Positions 49,389-57,968 of a DNA stretch of 64,000 nt are shown in pieces; the first letter of the stretch is position 1, and the number at the start of each line of letters is the position of its first letter. The notes below the pieces were generated by a model. That model did not search any database. It was not told the DNA's origin and worked only from the letters and a program-made list of their open reading frames with translations. The position numbers and the translations under genes were made by a program. The stretch comes from Lacrimispora celerecrescens (GTDB taxonomy: Bacteria; Bacillota; Clostridia; Lachnospirales; Lachnospiraceae): positions 124,001 to 188,000 of the forward strand of contig NZ_JPME01000018.1 in assembly GCF_000732605.1 (NCBI RefSeq), read 5' to 3'.

Positions 49389-50819
49389 TTATTTGTCTAA
49401 GTACTCAATGGTTCCTGCATTTGGATGCATCGGGTCAAAGTCCTTGATGATAAGTCTCTTAATCTTGCCCATGCTAACATCATTGTCAAGCGCCTCGTTG
49501 TATCTCTTGTTTAAATCTTTGATTGCATCGTCAGCACTGACATTGCCTAAGATCGCATTCCAAAGAGTTGCGATATAATCATCACCCTGGATAGCAACAG
49601 CCGGTACTGCCGGATATACGCTTTCGTAATCCTGTAATTTAAAATCAGCCAGTCTGCCGGTTTTAGAGGAATCAATCGCATTGCTCATATAGCCGGAGAT
49701 CGGAAGGCAATAGCCGCCCTCTAAGTAGCCCTTTAAGAAATCTTCGCTGGAGAAGAACTTAATAACTTCCCATGCGGCGTCTTTGTTCTTAGAAGAAGAA
49801 AGCATCATGTACCCCTTCTGAGGCTGAATGGTCAAAGCACCTTTTACTTCTCCGTCAAGAGTCGGAACGGTGGATACTCCCCAATCAAATTTGGTAACCG
49901 GGAACTGATCAGTAAACACGCCTGCTTCCTGAGATGCATTGCCCCAGAGAGCAAATGCACCCTCCGCAAACTGTGCTCTCATAGCGTCTACGCCCTGGGA
50001 TACGGATCCTGGGAGAACGCTGTTATCTTTAAAGAACTGATTGCTCTTTTCGATCACCGGTTTGTAACCGTCAAAATTAAATTCGCCATTCTTATAGTCG
50101 TAACGGTAGATACCGCTTGTCTCACAGGTTCCTTCAATCCATCTGATGAAGGGAACACTTGAGGTAAAGGCAACACCGTAGTTTTTCCCACCGCCGTTTT
50201 CCGTTACTTTCTTAGCCAGATCAATGACACCATCTAAGGTATCCGGAAATTCAGTTACGCCTGCTGCTTCCACCAAAGCCTTGTTGTACTCCATTCTTAC
50301 GCCACTTCTCATACCAGTGGGAATCCAGTATACATTGCCGTCGATCATGTCGATTCCTTCATACTGAAGCTTGCTGGCCTCGGTAACCTTTTCATAATCA
50401 GCATCTGTAATTCTATCATTTAACGGCTCCAGGATTTTTGCATCTGCAAAGGTCTTTAAATCAAAGCCGCTCTGGCCTGCACTGATCCCTGCAATATCAG
50501 GAGCCGTGCCGGAGGAATATGCCATGGAAAGCATATTGGCGTAATCGTCCGTTACCACCGTCATTTCGATCTTGATGCCCTTGTCATTGGTCTCATTAAA
50601 TTCACTGATCTTCTGATCTACGTACTCGGAGTCATGACGGTCATTGGTCCAGACCTTAATCACAGTTTCTCCTTTTGTGCCCTCCTTAGATTCGGCTGCT
50701 CCTCCTGCCTGATTCTGTGCTGCAGTTGTGCCAGCCGTACCTCCTCCACCGGAACAGCCCGTAAGTGATGCAGCAGCCAGGACTCCTGCCATCATAAAAC
50801 TCAAAGCTCTTTTTTTCAT
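49389..50819 (-). CDS. Extracellular sugar-binding lipoprotein
   Basis: 476-aa CUT1-type solute-binding protein (MalE-like). Signal peptide and lipobox ASLTGC (Cys at residue 22), a Gly/Ala/Glu linker, then the periplasmic-binding-protein fold (VIKVWTNDRHDSEYVDQKI, YSSGTAPDIAGISAGQ, WIPTGMRSGVRMEYNKAL, FAEGAFALWGNASQEA). Anchored to the outer leaflet, it delivers its ligand to the two permeases. GAAAGGAGAAAGTT before the ATG at 50819. First gene of the transport operon. A perfect palindrome ~85 bp upstream is a candidate site for the adjacent response regulator. Confidence 0.93.
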   Translation of the reverse strand: MKKRALSFMMAGVLAAASLTGCSGGGGTAGTTAAQNQAGGAAESKEGTKGETVIKVWTNDRHDSEYVDQKISEFNETNDKGIKIEMTVVTDDYANMLSMAYSSGTAPDIAGISAGQSGFDLKTFADAKILEPLNDRITDADYEKVTEASKLQYEGIDMIDGNVYWIPTGMRSGVRMEYNKALVEAAGVTEFPDTLDGVIDLAKKVTENGGGKNYGVAFTSSVPFIRWIEGTCETSGIYRYDYKNGEFNFDGYKPVIEKSNQFFKDNSVLPGSVSQGVDAMRAQFAEGAFALWGNASQEAGVFTDQFPVTKFDWGVSTVPTLDGEVKGALTIQPQKGYMMLSSSKNKDAAWEVIKFFSSEDFLKGYLEGGYCLPISGYMSNAIDSSKTGRLADFKLQDYESVYPAVPAVAIQGDDYIATLWNAILGNVSADDAIKDLNKRYNEALDNDVSMGKIKRLIIKDFDPMHPNAGTIEYLDK

Positions 50820-50903
50820 AACTTTCTCCTTTCCAAACGTTTATAATACATTTGTCTTGATGCTACTATTTTAACCATTTCCGCTTTAATATGACATGAC
50901 ATT

Positions 50904-50920
50904 TTACATGATTCATGTAA
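50904..50920. promoter_or_regulatory. Palindrome upstream of the sugar-binding protein gene
   Basis: TTACATGATTCATGTAA: two 8-nt arms around one T, with further ACATGA-like repeats just beside it (ATGACATGACAT at 50891-50902). Located 85-101 bp before the start codon, in the position expected for an activator such as the AraC-type response regulator encoded next door. Confidence 0.5.
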
Positions 50921-50956
50921 CACTTTTAAACATTATACCGCTGCAGGCAGCAGAAT

Positions 50957-51008
50957 GAAAAATAAAAGAAGGTATCCCGCAGGCCACGAACCGGCATTTG
51001 GGATACCT
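50957..51008 (-). terminator. Terminator of the two-component operon
   Basis: AGGTATCCC (50970-50978) pairs with 51000-51008, 21-nt loop with internal pairs, then TCTTTTATTTTTC on the minus strand; lies just after the kinase stop at 51012. Confidence 0.85.
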
Positions 51009-51011
51009 CTC

Positions 51012-52826
51012 TTATGCATTTTGTTTTCCGGGAATGCGGATCACCACACTGTTCCTGTAATATGGAATGGTCTGAAAATCCATCTCTACCTCTCCGTAAT
51101 AGATTTTTAATCTTGTATAAACATTATGAAGCCCGATATGCTGGCCGCCTGCCGGTTCATTCCGGTAAATGGTATCACGGGCTTTATCTATATCAATGCC
51201 GCAGCCATTATCAGTGACTTCAATGTAAATCAAGTCCTCATTCCGATAAAAACGAACATCAATGGAAGGAATGCACACTGCCTCTCCCCACTTCTCATCC
51301 CGAAAGCCATGCTTAATGGAGTTTTCCACCAGGGGCTGTAAAATCAATTTGAGAATCCGGTACTCCTTAAGCTCCTCCTCCACATAGGACTGGAAGGAAA
51401 TAGACTTATTGGTCCTGTGGTTCATGATATTGATGTAAGCTTCCACATGGGCGATTTCATTCCTGATCATGATAAGCTCATCCCCGTAGTTCAAGCCGAT
51501 CCGCATAAAGGTCCCAAGATTATTGATCATGGACGATGCCACCAGCGTGTGGTTGTTCAGCACCTCAAGGTTGATGCCTTCCAGAGTATTGTAGAGCAAA
51601 TGAGGATTAATCTGTTCTGCCAGAAGCTGTATCTCCAATTGATATTTTTCATGCTCATCTTCCTTGATCTGACTGATTTGAGACTGAATGGTACTGTACA
51701 TGGTATTGACTGCCGCATTCAGCTGTCCGATTTCATCATCGTACTTTGTTTCATATGGCTCGTCGTATTGATTCTCCTGGATCTGCCGGATGCTCTCCAT
51801 AAGACGTTCCAGAGGCGACGTGATAAACTTAGACAAAAGAGCAGAAAATGCCACTGAAAATATCAGTCCTGCGGCACCCATTAATACAATGAATTGATTC
51901 ATTGTCGCGATCTTTCTATTTAAAGATTCTTTTGAAAGCACGCTGATCAGATGAAGATCCGAAAACGGAAGCATTTGGGAATAAACCACATTGTCGGTTA
52001 AATCCGCAATCTTACGGATCTGGGTATCCTTATTATTCTCCTTCACTCCCTGAATAAAATCCTGGCTTTCTAACACCATTCTCATGGACTGGGGATTTTT
52101 AAGGCTGATGTTATTCCCATTGGAATCTGCCACAAAATAAGAGCGCTCAAAATAATTGGCATTGGATAAGGACAGCCTGCTTTGAAATTTCTGCAGATTT
52201 AACAAGACCACCAATCTGGTGGCGACTTCTTCTCCCTTAGTGGTGATCACCACATTATCACCGGGGATCAGGGTTGATAAGGGAATCACAATGGGAATCA
52301 CGTCCTGCTGCTGCAAAAAAGGGCTCTGGCAGTTGGGAAGCCAGGTGATTTCATCAATGGTCCCATAATCAGCCAGGAAATCGGACAGGCTTTTCTCCGG
52401 TCTTACCCCATAAGAATATACTGTATTGCAGGTTCCATCCTTATTGACCATAAACACCGACTCAATCATACTGTTGCTGCTTAAAAGGTTGATAAGCTGG
52501 ACCTGGACCCCTTCCTGGTTTAAATAGTTGCTCTCATCCCGGCCGCTTACAACGACTCTTTGTATGGCAGGGGTGGAAGCAAAGCTGATTACATTGGTAA
52601 GCAAGGTATCATACATGTTATTTAAGGATTCCGAAATTACATTCATGGTATCCTGCATCTGCATTTCCACTTCTCCGTAATAGAGCTTATTAAAATAACC
52701 TCTGGCAAAAATGCAGATAAAAATAGTAAGCATGATATCGATGCTGAACATACAAAGCCGGATTTTGGATGCGATCTTCTTGTCCCCAATAAATTTAAAA
52801 ACCGTTTCTTTTAACCGTTTTATCAT
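51012..52826 (-). CDS. Sensor histidine kinase, YesM type
   Basis: 604-aa membrane kinase. N-terminal membrane helix (about residues 22-45), extracellular sensor domain (~45-300), second helix (~305-330), HAMP linker (SPLERLMESIRQIQENQYDEP), His_kinase/PF06580 motif QINPHLLYNTLEG with the phospho-acceptor His near residue 407, then HATPase_c with N-box PLVENSIKHGF and G-box VTDNGCGID. This class pairs with AraC-type regulators to control sugar uptake. Its ATG overlaps the regulator's stop by 4 nt (ATGA), so the two are translationally coupled. Likely ligand: the sugar of the adjacent transporter, by position. Confidence 0.93.
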   Translation of the reverse strand: MIKRLKETVFKFIGDKKIASKIRLCMFSIDIMLTIFICIFARGYFNKLYYGEVEMQMQDTMNVISESLNNMYDTLLTNVISFASTPAIQRVVVSGRDESNYLNQEGVQVQLINLLSSNSMIESVFMVNKDGTCNTVYSYGVRPEKSLSDFLADYGTIDEITWLPNCQSPFLQQQDVIPIVIPLSTLIPGDNVVITTKGEEVATRLVVLLNLQKFQSRLSLSNANYFERSYFVADSNGNNISLKNPQSMRMVLESQDFIQGVKENNKDTQIRKIADLTDNVVYSQMLPFSDLHLISVLSKESLNRKIATMNQFIVLMGAAGLIFSVAFSALLSKFITSPLERLMESIRQIQENQYDEPYETKYDDEIGQLNAAVNTMYSTIQSQISQIKEDEHEKYQLEIQLLAEQINPHLLYNTLEGINLEVLNNHTLVASSMINNLGTFMRIGLNYGDELIMIRNEIAHVEAYINIMNHRTNKSISFQSYVEEELKEYRILKLILQPLVENSIKHGFRDEKWGEAVCIPSIDVRFYRNEDLIYIEVTDNGCGIDIDKARDTIYRNEPAGGQHIGLHNVYTRLKIYYGEVEMDFQTIPYYRNSVVIRIPGKQNA

Positions 52827-54430
52827 ATCTGCCTTTCCAAATCACAGTGTTTTCCGCTGTTTCTGTTGTAATCCGATGGAGAGACGCCTGTGTTCTGTTT
52901 AAATACCCGGTAGAAGGAACGGTAATCATCGTAGCCGATTGCAGCTGCCACTTCTGCCACCGGCATATCCGGCTTCCGCTCCATAAGTCCTTTGGCGTGC
53001 TCCATTTTGATTCGGATCACATAATCCCTGAAATTGACTCCCGTTTTTAATTTAAAATAGCTGGTAAAATAAACATCACTGAGGTTTACGTGCCTTGCCA
53101 CGTCCTTAGCCAGAATCTTTTCTCCCATATGGGATTTGATGTAATATTCCGCTGCCTGAATGATCTGGTTCTTCGGTCCGTTCTCCCCGGCTCCCTGCTT
53201 TCCGGCACACGCTACCAGAAAATCCTCCATATAGGCCTTCAGTTCCTCAAAGGTACGTATGGAATTCATGGGAAGAACGACTTCCGCCTGGGAAAATTCC
53301 TTCTCACTTCCCAGTTCCTTTTGAATGTCCGTGATCAGATAGATACACATCCCGCGGATATAGTTGGGCGGGGGCATCGGTACATAAAGAAGTTTGGAAA
53401 AATACTCCCGGCAGAATTCCCGTATTTGCTCCGTCCGGTTCATGGTAATCGAATACATCAGATTATTATAATCCATTTGATTCGCTGCTGCAGGCGGCGG
53501 TGCGGTGCACAGAATGCTTTCATCAAAGATCTTATGATCCGTCTCGTAAAAGCTATAGGACAGGCACATAAGAGCTGTTTTGTAGGAATTGGAGCAGTCC
53601 GTAAGCGTGGCTCCTTCCTTACCGATTCCAATCGTTAAGTCCATAGTGGAATCCCGGTTCACCCGTTTTAAGCAGCGGATTGCAAGGAAATGGTAATTCA
53701 CGGGCAGATCTCCCGGCTGCAGAGTATGAATGATGGTCAAAAGCTCGTTGGAGCTTGAGATAAGAAATTCATATCTTGTTTCCTGAAGTTCTTCGCTTAC
53801 AATATCCATCAGATAATTGATCTGCTGGAACTCATCCTCTTGTTCCCCGTCCTCTTTCCCCTGGATGGAAAAAACCATGACCCGGAAAGGACTGTCATTC
53901 AACTTAAGCTCCAGCCGCCTGATCTCATCCCCTATCTCTTCATAAGAATAAAACTCGTTCTTTAACAATCTCTTTAAAAACTTTTCTTTTGGCTCAGACT
54001 TGACATTTAAATAAGCAGAATAAGAATGGATATGGTTGGACTGGAGGATCTCCTCTTTCTGCTGTCTGATCTCCGTCACCAGCTCATCAATCTTAATGGG
54101 CTTTAAAAAATAATTCTTAGCACCCAATTGGATTGCCTTCTGTGCATATTTAAAATCGCCATAACCGCTTAAAATAATAAAATTGGTCTGCAGCTTTTCT
54201 TTTTTTACCTGTTCCATCAGCTGCAGTCCATCCATGCCCGGCATACGGATATCGGTTATGACAATGTCCGGATTACAGGTCTTAATAATCTCGTAAGCCT
54301 CCCTGCCATCTTCTGCAGTGCCAACAATGGTTATACCAAACTGTTCCCATGGCACAACCGTAGACAGCCCATTGCGGATCGCCGCCTCATCGTCCGCAAT
54401 CAATAGGGTTATATTTTTATTTGCATCCAT
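52823..54430 (-). CDS. AraC-type response regulator, YesN type
   Basis: 535-aa regulator. Receiver domain at residues ~5-122 (acid pair DDE at 13-15, phospho-acceptor D60 in VITDIRMPG, K110 in YFLKPIKI), a long middle domain without known motif, and a C-terminal AraC HTH pair (from ~430: ILAKDVARHVNLSDVYFTSYFK, VAEVAAAIGYDDYRSFYRVFK). It should activate the sugar operon downstream of the kinase. Its ATG lies inside the end of the retron reverse transcriptase gene (22-nt overlap), and GAGGAAATCAGAATC in that gene is its ribosome binding site. No independent promoter is evident to me, so it may depend on the retron promoter. Confidence 0.93.
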   Translation of the reverse strand: MDANKNITLLIADDEAAIRNGLSTVVPWEQFGITIVGTAEDGREAYEIIKTCNPDIVITDIRMPGMDGLQLMEQVKKEKLQTNFIILSGYGDFKYAQKAIQLGAKNYFLKPIKIDELVTEIRQQKEEILQSNHIHSYSAYLNVKSEPKEKFLKRLLKNEFYSYEEIGDEIRRLELKLNDSPFRVMVFSIQGKEDGEQEDEFQQINYLMDIVSEELQETRYEFLISSSNELLTIIHTLQPGDLPVNYHFLAIRCLKRVNRDSTMDLTIGIGKEGATLTDCSNSYKTALMCLSYSFYETDHKIFDESILCTAPPPAAANQMDYNNLMYSITMNRTEQIREFCREYFSKLLYVPMPPPNYIRGMCIYLITDIQKELGSEKEFSQAEVVLPMNSIRTFEELKAYMEDFLVACAGKQGAGENGPKNQIIQAAEYYIKSHMGEKILAKDVARHVNLSDVYFTSYFKLKTGVNFRDYVIRIKMEHAKGLMERKPDMPVAEVAAAIGYDDYRSFYRVFKQNTGVSPSDYNRNSGKHCDLERQI

Positions 54431-55416
54431 GATTCTGATTTCCTCCCAAGTACAGCCAATAGCTTCTGCTCCGCCTCTCTAAACCACTGATCTTCAGGAT
54501 TTACCAAAAGAATATACTGTATTCTTCCCAAAAGCGAAAGAAGATACTGATTCTCCGGGATTCCCGCAGAATTTACGCTCCTTTCCAGATGGGACATTAC
54601 TCCGTATTTCTGACAGTAAAAAATTTCCTGCCGCAGTTTCCTTCTGTAATCCCGGGAGACCTGCAGTTTCTCATTGACCACGATTCCCGTAACCGCCTGT
54701 CTTCCGTTGCTGTATAGAATCCTGGTCTTTTCTTCATTTAGTTCAAACCCCATGGAATCTAAAAAGCTGGAAACCTTCCGAATGACCATGCCCGGGTTAA
54801 AATCACCGGAAAACGTCATATCGTCACAATACCTGGTATAGGAGATTCCATTATTCCCGCACCATTTGTTTATGGATTCATCAAAATGCTTCATGACCAA
54901 ATTGGAAACTGCAGGCGAAGTAGGTGCCCCCTGAGGCAGAAACTCGTTGCAGCAGCATAAGGCAGTCAGCATGGTTCCTACTGCAGGAGGAAAATGCCGG
55001 ACGGGAAAAACGCTCCTTAAAACCATTGGAAAGGAAATGCTGCCGAAGAAGTCTTTGATATCCAGCTTCACCACCACATGTTTTCCTGTATGCTCCCTGG
55101 CATTGGACACCACTCCTGCACCTTTGTGGTAGGCAGTGGCACAGCTGGAGACCTCATATCCATCAAGGATATGATGCAGGATATTCCTCTGTATTCTCTT
55201 CAGCATATAATCCGGTACCATGAGGCTCCGCTGCCTTCCGTCTCTCTTTGGGATACGGACGGTGCGGTAATGGCGTTCTGTATGGTTGCTGAACGCATAA
55301 AGACATGCCATTACCTTCTGGTCCGGCCAGCTGGTATTCCCCAGAAGCCGGAAAGATAATAGCATGTCCCTGCAATACTCCTTCGTGCAGTATTTCCATA
55401 AATCTGTCTGATACAT
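54409..55416 (-). CDS. Retron reverse transcriptase
   Basis: 335-aa RT (339 if the ATG at 55428 is used; GGAGG 5 nt before the ATG at 55416 favours the latter). RT blocks are in order: RTVRIPKRDGRQRSLMVP, KLDIKDFFGSISF (first catalytic Asp), LPQGAPTSPAVSNLVM, RYCDDMTFSGDF (YxDD, residues ~196-199), LNEEKTRI. Retron-specific marks are the NAxxH motif of region X (NAREHTGK, ~105) and the VTG motif of region Y (QAVTGIVVNEK, ~242). No group II maturase or endonuclease domain is present. Directly upstream lies a complete msr-msd. Downstream it overlaps the response regulator by 22 nt. The variant YCDD replaces the commoner YADD. Confidence 0.92.
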   Translation of the reverse strand: MYQTDLWKYCTKEYCRDMLLSFRLLGNTSWPDQKVMACLYAFSNHTERHYRTVRIPKRDGRQRSLMVPDYMLKRIQRNILHHILDGYEVSSCATAYHKGAGVVSNAREHTGKHVVVKLDIKDFFGSISFPMVLRSVFPVRHFPPAVGTMLTALCCCNEFLPQGAPTSPAVSNLVMKHFDESINKWCGNNGISYTRYCDDMTFSGDFNPGMVIRKVSSFLDSMGFELNEEKTRILYSNGRQAVTGIVVNEKLQVSRDYRRKLRQEIFYCQKYGVMSHLERSVNSAGIPENQYLLSLLGRIQYILLVNPEDQWFREAEQKLLAVLGRKSESWMQIKI

Positions 55417-55466
55417 CGGCTCCTCCATCGTAGTTATATTCTAAAATTCATTCTTAGCTCTGAATA

Positions 55467-55657
55467 AACAACAGAAGCAATACAAATATGATGCCGTAAG
55501 GTGTGAAGATGTACAAGCCGCAGGCACATGCACATGCAATGTGCGGTAGTACCTCGCAGCAGATTACGGCCTTTTCCTATCCCATGATAATCCCGGCAGC
55601 GACTCGCTGCCCGGCCGCAGGTTCGTTACACGCGGAAAAACTATTGCTTCTGCTGTT
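55467..55657 (-). ncRNA. Retron msr-msd RNA
   Basis: About 191 nt on the minus strand. Arms a1 (55642-55657) and a2 (55467-55482) are 16-nt inverted repeats; the only imperfect pair is G-U on the minus transcript but A-C on the plus, which fixes the strand. The base directly after a1 is G (55641), the expected 2',5' branch point. msr part: stems CCGC/GCGG (55615-55635) and GGCAGCG/CGCTGCC (55595-55611). msd part: long hairpin closed by GCCGTAA (55493-55499) with TTACGGC (55564-55570), with inner stem CCGCA/TGCGG. The RT start is 50 nt beyond a2, the usual retron order. Confidence 0.9.
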
Positions 55658-55666
55658 ATGGTTTTT

Positions 55667-55675
55667 ATTCTAACA
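55667..55675 (-). promoter_or_regulatory. Extended -10 promoter of the retron
   Basis: Minus strand TGTTAGAAT: TG at 55674-55675, one base, TAGAAT at 55667-55672. No good -35. The predicted start (about 55660) falls right before a1 at 55657. Confidence 0.6.
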
Positions 55676-55779
55676 CAATGATTTTAAATATTCCACTATT
55701 TTGCTTTACTGAATATACTTAACACCCTATCCAAATTAATAATTTGCGTTAAAGCGTCAAAGTTTAACGTGTAAAAGCG

Positions 55780-55808
55780 TTGACAACTTTCCTGCAATGG
55801 ATTACAAT
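55780..55808 (+). promoter_or_regulatory. Promoter of the aroF-tyrA-aroA operon
   Basis: TTGACA (55780-55785), 17-nt spacer, TACAAT (55803-55808). It covers the in-frame ATG at 55797, which rules that codon out as start. Confidence 0.85.
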
Positions 55809-55844
55809 GGGGAATATATTTGCAAAAGAGAGGACATAAAAGAC

Positions 55845-56857
55845 ATGATCATTATTATGAAGCCTAACGCTTCCGAGGAAGCTGTTGGTAAAATAAAAGA
55901 CTTAATCGAATCAAACGGACTTCAGGCCCATTTATCAAAAGGGACGGAAGTTACCATAGTAGGCGTTGTAGGAGATAAATCCAAACTTCAGGGCAAAAAC
56001 ATCGAGATGTTCGAAGGTGTTGACAAAATCGTTGCCGTGACCGAAACCTACAAGCTGGTGAATAAAAAATTTCATCCGGAAGATTCCGTCATAACCATTG
56101 GGAATGCAAAAATCGGCCCGGGTCATCTCACCATAATGGCAGGTCCATGCGCCATTGAAAATCACGATATGGTTCTTGAAACTGCTTTTGCAGTTAAAAA
56201 AGCAGGTGCCCAGTTCCTCCGCGGCGGGGCCTATAAGCCAGAACTTCTCCATATGCATTCCAGGGCCTTGAGGAGGAAGGGCTGAAATACATGAAGGAAG
56301 CCAGGGAAGCCACCGGGCTTAACATCGTCTGCGAAGTTACAAGCCTGCGGGCTCTTGAAACATCCGTAAAATATGTGGACATGATTCAGATCGGTGCGCG
56401 GAATATGCAGAATTTTGAGCTTTTAAAAGAAGCAGGTAAGGCCGGCATTCCGGTTCTGTTAAAGAGAGGCTTATCAGCTACCATTGATGAATGGCTGAAT
56501 GCCGCAGAATACATCGCTTCTGAAGGAAATACAAATATCGTGCTTTGCGAACGGGGGATCCGTACCTTCGAAACTGCTACCAGAAATACCCTGGACATCA
56601 GTGCCGTACCGGTTATCCGCGCAAAGAGCCATCTTCCCATCATCATTGACCCAAGCCACGCCACCGGAGTACGAGCTTATATTGAGCCGATCTCCAAAGC
56701 TGCCTTAGCAGTTGGTGCTGACGGACTGATCGTGGAAGTCCATCCACGTCCATCCTGCGCCCTGTCTGACGGTCCCCAGTCTCTGACCTTCGAGCAGTTT
56801 GAGAATCTAATTGAAGAGTTAAAGCCTTACGCCAAACTTGCGGGGAGGACGTCTTAA
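55845..56857 (+). pseudogene. aroF: DAHP synthase (3-deoxy-7-phosphoheptulonate synthase), frameshifted as sequenced
   Basis: First enzyme of the shikimate pathway, joining PEP and erythrose-4-phosphate. The N-terminal ~70 residues (MIIIMKPNASEEAVGKIKDLI) form the ferredoxin-like regulatory domain of type I-beta enzymes. The barrel follows (AGPCAIENHDMV, RGGAYKP, then VCEVTSL, IQIGARNMQNFELLKEAG, VLLKRG, IDPSHATGVR). At 56236-56243 the text AAGCCAGAACT lacks one base: AAG-CCN-AGA-ACT would give KPRTSPYAFQG and reopen the frame. As it stands translation stops at 56283-56285, before the catalytic core is complete. AGAGGAC precedes the ATG at 55845. Its stop shares an A with the tyrA start. Confidence 0.88.
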
Positions 56858-57954
56858 TGAGCGATGCCACCATTGCCTTTATTGGGCTTGGTCTCATCGG
56901 CGGCTCTATCGCCAGAGGGATCAAGCGTGAAAAACCAGATACTAAAATCATGGCCTACATGCGCACTCGTTCCAGGCTCTTGCAGGCAAAAGAAGACGGG
57001 ATCGTTGATGTCCTTTTAGATGGAATCGGAGAAGAACTCCGGGAATGCGATCTCATCTTCCTCTGTACTCCTGTGGAGTACAACGCAAAGTATTTGTCAG
57101 AAATCAAACCCTTCTTAAAGCCTGGAGCCATCATTACCGACGTAGGAAGCACCAAGACAGATATTCACGAGGAAGTAAGCCGTCTTGGCATGGAAAGTAA
57201 GTTCGTGGGAGGCCACCCAATGGCCGGTTCGGAAAAGACCGGATACGAAAACTCCACCGACCATTTGCTTGAAAATGCTTATTATATCATTACTCCTACC
57301 CAGGCTTCGACTGAGGAACAGGTAAGCCGTCTGGTGCGGATTGCAAACATGATCGGATCCATTCCCCTTGTCCTAAATTATCGAGAACATGATTTTATCA
57401 CTGCGGCAATCAGTCATCTGCCCCATATCGTAGCCTCCAGTCTGGTAAACCTTGTGAAGGCTTCCGATAATGAGGAAGGACTTATGAAACGGCTTGCCGC
57501 CGGGGGCTTTAAGGACATTACAAGAATCGCTTCTTCCTCTCCTGAAATGTGGGAACAGATCTGTATGACAAACAGCCAGAATCTTTCCGTGATTCTGGAA
57601 CGGTACATCGCCTCTTTAAATCAGATCCTGGGTGAACTTAAGGCAAATGACAATCAGTCTGTTTATCAGCTTTTTGAAACCTCCAGGGATTATCGCAACT
57701 CCTTTTCAGAAAAGGTACCAGGCCTCATTGCCCCGGATTATTCCTTTACGGTGGATATGGCTGACGAAGTAGGCGCTATCTCCACCTTATCCGTCATCCT
57801 GGCCGCTAAGGGCATCAGCATTAAGAACATCGGCATCAACCACAACAGGGAGCACGGAGAGGGAACTTTAAGGATTGCGTTTTATGACAAAGAAACCATG
57901 GACAACGCATGGAAACAGCTGGAACGGTACCACTACGATTTAATTTCAAATTAA
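56857..57954 (+). CDS. tyrA: Prephenate dehydrogenase with ACT domain
   Basis: 365-aa enzyme that oxidatively decarboxylates prephenate to 4-hydroxyphenylpyruvate, the tyrosine branch. The Rossmann domain begins FIGLGLIGGSIARGI; TDVGSTKTDIHEE and GGHPMAGSEKTGYE (about residues 97-130) are the family's active-site blocks, including the His-Pro-Met-Ala-Gly-Ser stretch. A helical dimer domain follows (HDFITAAISHLPHIVASSLV), and a C-terminal ACT domain (~300-365; VDMADEVGAISTLSVILAAKGISIKNIG) probably mediates tyrosine feedback. It overlaps aroF by 1 nt (TAATG) and precedes aroA by 14 nt. Confidence 0.95.
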   Translation: MSDATIAFIGLGLIGGSIARGIKREKPDTKIMAYMRTRSRLLQAKEDGIVDVLLDGIGEELRECDLIFLCTPVEYNAKYLSEIKPFLKPGAIITDVGSTKTDIHEEVSRLGMESKFVGGHPMAGSEKTGYENSTDHLLENAYYIITPTQASTEEQVSRLVRIANMIGSIPLVLNYREHDFITAAISHLPHIVASSLVNLVKASDNEEGLMKRLAAGGFKDITRIASSSPEMWEQICMTNSQNLSVILERYIASLNQILGELKANDNQSVYQLFETSRDYRNSFSEKVPGLIAPDYSFTVDMADEVGAISTLSVILAAKGISIKNIGINHNREHGEGTLRIAFYDKETMDNAWKQLERYHYDLISN

Positions 57955-57968
57955 AAGAGAGGATTCCT

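Noticed and set aside
54409-55428. Group II intron maturase or DGR reverse transcriptase
   Set aside because: No maturase/X or endonuclease domain, no intron boundaries, no template/variable repeat pair; NAxxH, VTG and the msr-msd point to a retron.
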